DNA of 64,000 nucleotides, taken from contig JALUTQ010000007.1 of NCBI GenBank assembly GCA_032718865.1, positions 1,860,001 through 1,924,000 of the forward strand. The letters run 5' to 3'. The position numbers and the translations under genes are program-made. Source of the DNA: Tilletia caries. Lineage: Eukaryota; Basidiomycota; Exobasidiomycetes; Tilletiales; Tilletiaceae. The notes under the pieces are model-generated. The model had not been told where the DNA came from, did not search any database, and saw only the letters and a program-made list of their open reading frames with translations. This document shows positions 55,318 to 64,000 of the stretch, in pieces (within the stretch, counting starts at the first letter, position 1; each line of letters opens with the position of its first letter).

Positions 55318-56404
55318 GCTGTCGGCGACGTCGTGGTGGTGGTGGTGGTGGTTGTTAAGTCGTGCAGGCTGGTGCAGGAATCAACTTGGTGATGTCAACG
55401 TCTCGGCCGAGAAACGTAGTGACATTGCAAGGCTTCTCTTATTCCGGGTAGACTGAGCACGTATTTTGGTCGTGGAACGGACCAGGAACCGTATCAAAAA
55501 ACCAGCCAGGATCTGGCTGGACCTAGGACAGAATCTGTCGTCCGCAGAGCCACGTGGCTCCACTATGTCTGAGCCCTGCTGCTGTTCAGCATTAGCACGT
55601 GGCCTTCCTCAATGCCTAGCCACACAAAAATCATGGTATCCAGCTATTCGCCTTCCGCTGGAATGCTCGCAGCCAGATCAACGACTACAATGTTTGGCCA
55701 TTTAAGAAGGTCTGGATCAAAAGATACTGTACTGCTACAGCAACGTGCGCCGGTTTTGAGCCTTTAAAGGCCCTCAGTGACTCAGGAGATGAAAAGCTCA
55801 GCTGACAGAGCCTACCTCCCCGACAGCTCTGCCTGCTCCCTGACACCGCAATGGGCATCATCATACAAAACAAAGCACAACTATACACCTGGAAACTCTT
55901 CTCTGATATCCTTCCATACTGTAGAAGTGGTTTGTAGTCTTATAGATTCATTCCAAGCGTGGGAACGCTCGAAGTAATTGTTAACGCATGCCAATTTTTA
56001 TTATACCTGCTTCCTTCCTTCACATGCAATGAACATCAGTTTGCTAAGTAGTACACAACGGAACAGCTGTAGGAGATGCTTGTACTACCCCTTAATACTA
56101 TGGGAGGAATCAAGAGCTGCAAGAATGCTTTTTGCGGCGTGGGATGGCTCGATATATGTCAATCGATGCATAATAATTAATAATAATGCTCGTCCTTATG
56201 CATCCATACTCCATACTGGACTCGGACAGCTCCATGAAACACGGCATAGGTTCTATCCAGCAATACCTGATGTATGATAAAGCTTTAGGCGACGTTCGAA
56301 TACATGTCCAAACTTAAGGGCCTTCTCACGGGAAGCATTCCCGCGACAATGTCGCTGCTTCTCTTAACACGCCTGAAGCTAACATGCGAGAATAGTCCAC
56401 ACTC
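55318..56404. other. Intergenic region with one arm of an inverted repeat
   Basis: No gene seen. Contains 55460-55539, the inverted partner of 57831-57910. The rest is AT-richer than its surroundings. Confidence 0.45.
55460..55539. repeat. Left arm of an 80-bp inverted repeat
   Basis: CGTATTTTGGTCGTGGAACG...GGACAGAATCTGTC matches the reverse complement of 57831-57910 with about five mismatches. The arms are 2.3 kb apart. No target duplication seen at the outer ends. Confidence 0.8.
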
Positions 56405-57775
56405 TAAATCAGAAAGTCGAAAAAGATGGCTTCATGGACAGCTGTAGGTATCAGTGATGCGCCGGTAGGCTTTGATCCCTTCTCTGGTGCTTCCCGGCAG
56501 AGGAGTGACCGTCAGCGTTTGAGGTAGGCTATGTGATTAACAATCAGTTAACACTGAGAACATGTTTTTCTTACCCTGAGGAGTCAATACTGCTCAGAAC
56601 ACTCTCAAAGTTGGCAGGAAAGGTCTCTGGGATGATGCAAGCAATTAGGTACCATTTTGTTATGTGTTGAATTCTGAATAGTTGGATGGTCGTGAATGGG
56701 AGTTCACAATTTCCAGACAATGACACGATGTGTATGCCTAGACACTTTTTGGTACACCAAGTGCACCTGAGTTTCCAACACCTCGAACTTCAAAACAAAA
56801 GTGTATGCGTTCGAAAGGTATGCTCATTGCGAGCTCATAGAACCTTTCAGACTGAAATTTGGATCAGGGAATGGGGCGTGGTAGGGACAAAATGATGTGT
56901 ATTAAGAAGAACAGGATAGAAACAGGATTGGCATATGCGTAGGAGCGTTAAAGAGTCAGATCAACGCCAGAAAGGTTTCACGAGCACCAGAGTACCATAT
57001 GAAGCTAGGAAATGCTGTATAGAGAGTGTTAAAAAGATGTGAGCGGTGAAAAAAACAAGGAAGTGTGTACTCACCGTTGATCAGCAGATTTGAGGACATC
57101 TGACGTTGCTGAAGCGCAACCAAAGCCTGCAAGGAGACGAAAGAGGGCGGGAATGGTACGTAAGTATACCATGGTGCTTTACGAGAAGTTTTGAGAGCGT
57201 ACGTACCTTTTCACAGGTATGCGAGCTGAAAAGGAAACAGGCAGCAAGGGCCTGGGAGAGCCCAACGTGCTCGCAAGGGCGACAGAGGTGCTGAACGGCA
57301 GCTAGAGGAGGGAAAGAAGCTTCATTTCAATATACTATACTGTATAGACAAATAAGAAGAGTAAGGGATGATCAGAAAGAAGAGAGGGTGAGCAATCGAG
57401 ATGGATGGGATGGAAAATGTGAGCATAACCATGCCATTCAACAGTCGCCAGTGCACAGAGAGAGGAGCTATGATCCAAATGACTTCAAAATTGACCCAGT
57501 ACCTCTTCAAGTATCCCTGCGATAGATTGGAGACAGTCAGCTTTGAAAAAATGGACAGGAGAAGATATTGAACGGTCAGAGTCACGGCAGAGTTGAGGAA
57601 TGGGGAGAGTTAGTGATCTTTGAAAGGCAGCTGACTGTCAGAATCAGCACCAATCGCGCGCAAACGGCATCCAGAGCGACTTCATAGCTACCTAAACGAC
57701 CCAGGCTTTGCTTTACCTTGTATGACTATGTGTGTTTTTGGATGCCATCCAGGTAAGGGCAGGGAAAGGCATGGC
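56405..57775 (-). repeat. Diverged block F' (paralog of 16905-18290)
   Basis: Collinear with block F in the small-gene cluster, about 39 kb away. Possible minus-strand exons correspond to those of F (ALVALQQR here, GLVGFMQR there, each after a Lys-encoding donor). The leader frame stops after seven codons (MKLLSLL then TAG), so it is probably not functional as read. Lies between the arms of the inverted repeat. Confidence 0.5.
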
Positions 57776-57830
57776 TGCGAGGAGTCTATATCAGCTGCTA
57801 CGGAAGGTGGCTGTCCGCTGTCTTGAAAAG

Positions 57831-57910
57831 GACAGATTCTGTCCTGTGTCCAGCCAGATCCTGGTTGGTTTTTTAATACGGTTCCTGGCCCGTTCCACGA
57901 CCAAAATACG
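57831..57910. repeat. Right arm of an 80-bp inverted repeat
   Basis: Partner of 55460-55539 in opposite orientation. Confidence 0.8.
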
Positions 57911-58162
57911 AGCGGCTACTGCCCCTCTTATTCGGGGGTAAGGTGCCGAGATTATTACTATCAATAACCAGGACAGGAGATGGCTGTGAGAAGGACAGGA
58001 GATGTCCGAGAGGTGGACAGCAGAGAGCTGAGAGCGGGGCAGGTGGTGGTTCTTGTAACAAAAACCGCAAGGAAGAATTCAATCAGATACCATCATTCCT
58101 ACCACATCACCGCCACTTATCTCCTTCCACAATCCCCTTCACACCCTCCGCTTCTCTCTCAG

Positions 58163-58528
58163 ATGCATACTTCCATCAAAACGGCAGCGCGCCGCGGACG
58201 GGAGAGAGCTATTGCTCAGCTGCAGCGCATTTCATCGACCTTACCTGTCCCTACTCAGCAGCGCGAAAGTTTACCGCTTTACCACTCATCTTCCTCCCCT
58301 GCTGATCCCCTACCTCTGTCCTCTCTTCCTTCTCAACTCTTTGATCCTCTTCCGATTCCATCCACTACCTTTGCTTTGTTTTCAGAAGAGGACGTCATGC
58401 TTCCGAACCCGAAGCGACCGCGAAAACGGCAGGCAACATCCAAACGTCCTGCGCGCAGCGAAAGCTCCGCTGCCCCCCATCAAGCTCCTCTACCATCATC
58501 AAGCTCTGGTCCGTTCAATGATTCCTGA
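58163..58528 (+). CDS. Possible N-terminal fragment of an element protein
   Basis: 121 codons from the ATG of MHTSIKTAARRGRERA. Ser/Pro-rich with a basic patch (NPKRPRKRQATSKR) that could be a nuclear signal. It lies upstream of the KDZ transposase and in the same orientation, but nearly 2 kb of noncoding or broken sequence separates the two. It may be the detached N-terminus of a KDZ-type protein or a chance ORF. Confidence 0.3.
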   Translation: MHTSIKTAARRGRERAIAQLQRISSTLPVPTQQRESLPLYHSSSSPADPLPLSSLPSQLFDPLPIPSTTFALFSEEDVMLPNPKRPRKRQATSKRPARSESSAAPHQAPLPSSSSGPFNDS

Positions 58529-59409
58529 CCTGGGTGCGTACCTTACCAGAGTGTTCCCCTAACTTTTTCGCCTTGTTGAATAACAGGTCGCTGGGGGCTG
58601 GGAGTGGGATTTAAATACAGACTTAGTCAACAAAGTTAAGTAGCAGCAACTTACGCCTTGGAACCATAGTGACCTGGCTGTCGGCTGAAGCCCAGAGGCC
58701 AGGGTGTCCCTCAGACTCGATGTGGACCTCAGACCCTTATGACCTGGTAGAGATGTGCGAAGACGTGACTGGGGGCGCGTCCTCTCCCCCTCCCCTTTTT
58801 CGCGAATCTTTTTGTATCAGAAAGGTCACCAAATCTCAGCCCAGCACGGCTACGCAGAAGCTCAAGGTAGCTTCGCTACCCTTCGTCTGCTTCGCCATGC
58901 GGCTGCGACTTGCGATCGTAGCTACGAGCATCTATATCATTGTCCATGTAACATTTTGAATGTTGATCAAACTTGCGTGAAAAAGGGATTGAGGAACTTC
59001 ACACACGTAATCATCCCGCACGGCTGTATCTACCAAGGAAGCAGAAAGCAAAGAATGATATGTCATATGATGGCTTCGCGCAGAGAGAGACAATTGACAA
59101 ACAAGACGGAGAATAGCTGCGAGCGCAATGAAGATAAGATTAAAAGACTGAGGAGAAAAAAGCGTGAGGCTAATGCAGAAGGAGAGGTTAGGGGATAGGA
59201 AACATAAGCGGCCGGGGAAGCAGACGGAAGGGACGTAGAAGACGGGTGAAGGCTGAGACCGGAGACGAATGGGCAAAGGAATGCCAACAGAGCTTGATGC
59301 GAAGGTAAGGGAATATAGAAGAGGCAAGAGCACAGCAGAAAGAAAGTCAGATCAGGTCAGGTCAGGTCAGGTCAGCCGTCAGGTCAGGTCAGGTCCAGTG
59401 TTGAACATA
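58529..59409. other. Intergenic region with a GGTCA repeat
   Basis: No gene seen. Bases 59351-59397 are imperfect (AGGTC)n tandem repeats directly downstream of the malate dehydrogenase fragment. Confidence 0.45.
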
Positions 59410-59818
59410 CTATTGGAGTATGGAACCCTGGGCGACTTGAGAGAGGAGAAGCACAATGGTGACGCCGAAGGTGGCCACCGACGACGGACACATTGACCTC
59501 GGCGGGCTTGACGTTGGCAATGTCGAAGTGGAAGGTGGAGGCGCGTGTGATGTCAAAGGTGGTGACCCGTGACACAGAACAGACTGTACGAAGATATGCA
59601 GTGATGAGCACCATTTTAACTCATGAAGCGTCAAAGCCATTAGAAGAAGGAGAGGGGGTCGGGGGAAAACCCACCGCTTGGGGTCGTAAAGACTTGAAGA
59701 CCTCGGCGACGATGGGCACGGTGGAGTTGACGGGGTTGGAGATGACGAGGTGGTGTGCTTTGGGAGCAACCTTGGCAGCGGCTTTGTCGAGGGAGAGAGC
59801 TGTCCGATGGGGCATGGT
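59410..59818 (-). pseudogene. Fragment of a malate dehydrogenase gene
   Basis: The minus strand first reads DKAAAKVAPKAHHLVISNPVNSTVPIVAEVFKS, clearly the NAD malate dehydrogenase core. A second frame has YDPKR before a GTGGGT donor-like site. A third has VTTFDITRASTFHFDIANVKPAEVNVSVVGGH. After one extra base a further frame has FGVTIVLLLSQVAQGS. In intact mitochondrial-type enzymes these follow each other in one frame (ISNPVNSTVPI, PKRLFGVTTLD, ELNVPVVGGHSGVTIVPLLSQ). Here the start, the Rossmann nucleotide-binding half and the C-terminus are missing. At least one 1-base shift and an altered segment are present. This is a truncated pseudogene, probably an inserted gene fragment. Confidence 0.82.
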
Positions 59819-60452
59819 GAGTGAGGAAAGTCAGTCTACTCATCTTGACGACGTCGACCGGATTCATAAGAGCAGAGAGCTGAAAAACGAATGGGTGAGT
59901 AAGGACCTAACCCGGAGCACCTGATGCAGATGCGCGTATAAACACGAGGCTCACCTTGGATGACAATTCGGGAGTGCTGACTGCTGGGCCGGACTCAGAA
60001 TGGGAACAAAGCAGAGACTGGTATGGGTAAGTGGTATCAGCCATCAGGTTAAGCAAGAAAAAGAAGCAAAAACAGCGGTGAGCATCATTAACTTGAACCT
60101 TGGTGAGCAGAGAGCGGTTAAAAAGAAATCGAGAGGGGGATTGTTCAATTCGCATGATGCTTGTCGGGCTTCGATGGAAGCGTGAAGAAAGGCTGGCGGT
60201 GTTGGTTGTCGTCTGTCGAGTGTCGAAATGAACTGATTACGTATGCAAGATTTCTGCACTCTGTGCTTATGTAAGGAAAACCAAACTTTGGCTCAAGGAC
60301 AGATCAGTCAATTCTGATGCTACAACCACGAAACCTGTGCCAGAAGTTGCAGGACTAGATTTGGTCAAGGGTCTACTGATTCAGAATGGTGTGTTGTGTT
60401 GGTAGTTGCGAAAGAAAGTCCCAAACTACGAGCCTGAATGGCAAAAAGCTTA

Positions 60453-60505
60453 CGGCCGTAAGGCGGGAGCCGCCCTATAACCCCTTAACTAAAGTTAGGG
60501 GAATG
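60453..60505 (+). other. Motif shared with 7389-7441
   Basis: CGGCCGTAAG, ATAACCCC, ACTAAAGT and GGGGAATG occur in the same order and near-equal spacing as at 7389-7441. CCCCTTAACT and AGTTAGGGG can pair as a hairpin. It may be an intron 3' end (TTAG before GGGAATG) or part of an element. Confidence 0.55.
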
Positions 60506-63358
60506 ACATTAATCCCGCGCCAATATACCAAGACTTTTCTGCGTTCGATTTTGGGGGTTCGGATGATTGGTCGTATCAGAATCAGGATCAAGACATCGTT
60601 GGTGGCGAGGAAACGGGCGACGGGACGGCTGGCCTGAACGAAGCTCAAGTCTATGCAGAGATGCTGTTCTCTCAGCAGTCTGCATATGTGGCTCGCATCG
60701 ATCATCGCACTTGGGTTCTGGAAGGCAATGCCAATGGAATTTGTCAGGTGAGCTACCTTTCTCGCGCAAATGCGCAGCCATGTCTCATACTTGCTGACAT
60801 TTAATTCATGTCTTCACCGTCTTGTCTTTTTAGGAAGGCCAGTTCTACCACGTTACTCTGTACGAAGGGACGAATATGACAGGAGCGGATGAACAACTCG
60901 CGTCCTGCGATTGCCCAGCTGGAAGGAACGGGGTACATTGTCCACACAAAGGTGTGCTGCTCGAACATTGCCTGCTATTCAAGAAAGAGATCGTTCTCTC
61001 GCAAAAAAGTGAGTGTAGTAAACCGTAGAAGCAAAGATAAATCGGAACTGATCGCGGTTGGTTTCTTTTTCAGTCAATCCCATCGCCATTCAGATCGCGG
61101 CCCATTTACGTGGACGACGCGCCTGGTTTTCTGTTCTCTCAACAAGAAGCACGATCGCAACGAGCAGTCAGGATGGAAAGAGATGCATCGTTTCGATGAG
61201 CGACGCACAGCTGTGGACATGCTCAGCATCGCACTGTTCTTCTGGAGGACAAGGCTTCAAGGCATGTCTTCATCGTCAACGTGCGCATCAGGTCTGGAGT
61301 GATACTGGTGGAGATGGTGCAGGCGATGCCGGAGGGCATGAAGATATAAATGATGAAGATGATGGTGAGCCTCCGCTCTTTGAAATCCAGGTTGACAAAT
61401 GACAACTCTTGAGCAGCGCTGGATAATTTGAAGTTGTTCTACAGTTGAAGAAGCCGTTGCCAATGACGATGAGATCGCACTGGAGTCGGCTTATCGTCAG
61501 GTTCAAGCTTGCTCACATCTCCCAATTCCACCACCTCCATTTGTCCGCCTGCCCTTTGAATCTGTCGGTGTTCCTGCCACAGGAGGTCCCCAACTGCCAG
61601 CAACACTCCCATTGGGATCGCATGCTCGCTGCGATTGCGGTCAGCGGAGCAGCTTTGCAGCACCAGTTCGCCTTCGGAACTGTACTATCTATTACAGCAA
61701 TGGACCGGTATCACGGCTCATCCAAACCCAGGAGTGTGATTGCCGATCTCGTCAAGAACGAAGAAGCATCGGTCCCGACCTGTCAGAGTACGGACTTTTC
61801 CAATTGGAACAACTCCATCGTCGTAGCGCATGAAGTTTTCAATGCGTACACCTCTCAGCTTTCCGCATCGCCTACACCCTTTACAGCTTTTTGCCTCACC
61901 ATCCAGCACGCCTACGAACAGCACGCTCCTGGTACCAGACTCAAGTTCCTGCATCGTTCGACATTCGTGAAGTTGTACTTTGCGTACATCTCTCTACAAC
62001 AACTCGACGTCGACTTTTCCTGCCAGCTTTGCGGTCCCACACCTTCTATCGTCATTGCAGATGGCGTAGTGCTCGCGTACAATGCCTCGTTCCGCTTGGC
62101 CGAGCTCTCTCCCCCAACTACAACAGGATCCGACATCAACGACTCGGTCCGTAGCGGATCCATCACTCCTTTTCTGCCCATCCCTACTGCCCGAGCAGCT
62201 TTGAAGCAGCTAGCAGAGGTCCTGGTTTCTGATCCGGATCAATGCCTTCAGCCGCTACAGCAGCTCAAGATCGCTGTAGATGATGCAAAGGCTATGGCTC
62301 CTATTCTGCGTCTGTGGGTGGGTCGGCTTCAGCAACTGTTGGTCGACATCTGCTTGGCTGCGTCGCTCGGTTCACTCAGTCCTTCCCTCAAGAGCGCGCT
62401 TCAGCAGCTGGTCGCTCAGTTTGCCGCCAATGAGGGTGTTCTACAGCTCTGTCGTCCTCTATGCTGCCCCATCCTCGTGAACCTCAGCACCATCAAGCTC
62501 GAAGAAGCCCCCAAGGAACTCCTCGTGCGATTGTCAACCACCCTGTCCCGCCATTGTCCGTTTCTGGGAAACGTGTTCGTCTGCCTTGCGCACGACGACT
62601 TAAACGCAGCAGAGAAGAGCATGCGAACGAGCTTGCAAGCTCTGATGGCATCAACAGCACAAGTGGTCGATCATCAGATGACCTTGCTCAATGCCCGAAC
62701 ACCTCCCTCATCCGCTTCAGCCAGTCCTCCTATCAGCTACACCAAGTCAGGCACTCTGTACGGCGCGAGTCAATGTCGAACACGGCCTACGTATCCGCAT
62801 CTGAACGAGGGGCAGGACATGAGGAATAGTGAGAAGCAGGCGAGGCTGGAGGGAGCAGATAAAGGGCACCAGTGTCGCAAGTTCTACGATGAGTACGTCA
62901 AGCGCCAGCGTACTGGGGGAATCATGGCTTTGTGGTGCACGCATTGCATATGCGTCGGATTCCATGTCATTCCTCACGCAGAGGGCAGAAACGACGTGTT
63001 CTCTGCTATCTTCTCATACTGGCCGCGTCCCCCTTCTGTGATCGTATACGGCTTTGCGTGCCAGCTGGGTCCGTACTCTCTTAGGAGAGAAGCAGGCTTT
63101 TTCAAGGACACGCTCCTTGTGGTGGATCAGATGCATGAGAAAGGACATTCAGATTGCTCGGCAGCTAGCCGACTCTCCACATACATGCGCAACGATCCGG
63201 CGCTTCAGCACCTCTACTCTTCTGCGGCCGAGTGCGGAAACTCGGGCTTGTCGCGGATCAAGAAGACGGTCTCGTTCTGCAATCAGGAGCACGCGGTTGC
63301 GCTCGTGAGGGTGTTCTTGTGCGTCTGGAATCGGCGGAAGAAATTGAGGATGGGCTAG
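60502..63358 (+). pseudogene. KDZ-superfamily transposase, frameshifted
   Basis: Exons about 60502-60747, 60834-61008, 61074-61364, 61445 onward (GT-AG, phases agree). A SWIM-type zinc motif (CDCPAGRNGVHCPH) is in exon 2. In the last exon a cysteine cluster (ARCDCG...CTIYY...QECDCRSRQERRSIGPDLSEYGLFQ) typical of KDZ transposases is followed, after a one-base shift near 61797-61803, by NWNNSIVVAHEVFNAYTSQL in the next frame. The rest stays open to 63358. The core GGIMALWCTH...GFHVIPHAEGRNDVFSAIFSYWP is followed by VIVYGFACQ and DQMHEKGHSDC. KDZ enzymes usually have YD before xxC; here the Asp is Gly. KDZ elements are DNA transposons common in basidiomycetes. Frameshift plus the changed residue imply an inactive copy. 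Confidence 0.82.
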
Positions 63359-63361
63359 AGG

Positions 63362-63906
63362 GTGTTGGCTGAGCTGGAGGCGAGACGGTTTTTCGAGGTC
63401 GACAATTCGTGCTTCGAGCTCTTTGTTCTTTCCCGCAAGAGCTGTCTTCTGCGCAATCAATTTTTTGTTCGCTTCCAGGGTCTTCGCCGTGCCCGCTCGT
63501 CCCGCCTCTCTATACGTGTGCATTGTCGTTTTGAAATCTTTCGCAGCTTTCTCCGTCATGCTGCGCAATGTCGGTCGAGCGGCATCTCAGAGATTAGGAC
63601 TGGCGTAGAAATGATCTTGGGCTTCACGCTTCGCAGTCTCATCTAAAGGGCCAAATGCGACGATGACAGCGAGTCCGGTTCTGGCAGAGAGCTTGGCACC
63701 CTACACTTGAAAGCATGAAGAAGGGTTGTCAATTGCTCATGCTTTCATACTTGTCTGACAGCTGACATTGACTCAAATCGAAAACTGACCTGCTCTACTA
63801 GCCTCCACGCTCCTCGCTTTGCTACACGCAACCGCGTTTCTGGGTTCGACTCGTAGCTGTAGTGTTTCATTGCGTAGTTGTGCGACTTTGGCAGGTTCAC
63901 TGTCAT
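63362..63906 (-). pseudogene. MADS-like coiled-coil protein with in-frame TGA
   Basis: The minus-strand first exon (63906-63791) reads ...NPETRLRVAKRGAWRLVEQ. After a GT-AG intron the second exon (from 63700) reads GAKLSARTGLAVIVAFGPLDETAKREAQDHFYASPNL and then TGA (63587-63589). The same frame stays open after it (DAARPTLRSMTEKAAKDFKTTM...KNKELEARIVDLE), a clear coiled coil. The spacing KR...L...A.LS..TG.AVIV..GP resembles a divergent MADS box (KRR.GLLKKA.ELS.L...V.LI). One CGA-to-TGA change would explain the stop. The C-terminal end overlaps the KDZ gene on the other strand. The upstream end may extend beyond the window. Confidence 0.55.
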
Positions 63907-64000
63907 TCAATCATGAAGAAGAAATTTGCAGATCAGCATCCAGAAACTTGGACTTTTAAAGTGCTGCTCAAGCACTCGCAGTCTGCAGATGATACTCTAT
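63907..64000. other. Window end, no further feature
   Basis: 94 bases with nothing identifiable; possible 5' flank or further exon of the MADS-like gene. Confidence 0.4.

Overview
This is nuclear DNA of a filamentous or yeast-like fungus, most likely a basidiomycete. The case rests on GC-rich genes broken by short GT-AG introns (mostly 60-140 nt), serine/alanine-rich disordered proteins, a KDZ-type transposase, and housekeeping genes (COQ4, REX4, MMS19, a GH20 hexosaminidase). A smut-related lineage (Ustilaginomycotina) is plausible but cannot be proved from sequence alone. I see no rRNA, intact tRNA gene, CRISPR array or bacterial operon.

Layout. (1) 1-9.3 kb is transposon-dominated. A TIR element with a TA target duplication (1705-3125) is packed with GCGGAGTACTCCGC palindromes and contains a nested 356-bp mini LTR element (2615-2970). 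It is followed by an old solo-like LTR (3552-3814) and a young LTR element (3922-6503; identical 258-bp LTRs, target duplication TTCTG) whose only long ORF encodes an FHA-domain protein. A 7-bp minisatellite and a coiled-coil protein gene follow. (2) 9.3-14.4 kb holds an eight-exon MFS transporter gene and a long disordered protein gene. (3) 14.5-30 kb is a lineage-specific cluster of small genes with signal peptides and one to four membrane segments (here called A, B, C, D, E). It was partly copied in tandem as A-B-C then A'-B'-C'. Several members are decayed (C, E) and others intact (A, A', B, B', C', D). Five of them share a GTAGCTGGTCTAC element upstream of the start. (4) 30.6-31.0 kb encodes a small secreted proline/glycine-rich protein with dibasic sites. 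(5) 31.9-50.6 kb is ordinary gene-dense chromosome: an HSL-type hydrolase, a UIM-like disordered protein, COQ4, REX4, a GH20 hexosaminidase and MMS19, arranged in convergent and divergent pairs. (6) 51-64 kb is again decayed and repeat-rich: a broken multi-pass membrane protein, a frameshifted unknown gene, a tiny four-exon gene, a diverged copy of a block from the small-gene cluster, an inverted repeat, a malate dehydrogenase pseudogene fragment, a frameshifted KDZ transposase and a MADS-like gene with an in-frame stop.

The most interesting material is the expanding and decaying membrane-protein family at 14.8-29.6 kb and the LTR element carrying an FHA gene. The 31.9-50.6 kb genes are core functions (lipid hydrolysis, ubiquinone synthesis, ribosome biogenesis, glycan degradation, Fe-S protein maturation) with no evident shared pathway. 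Exon joins were worked out by eye from splice sites and reading phase; no transcript data were available.
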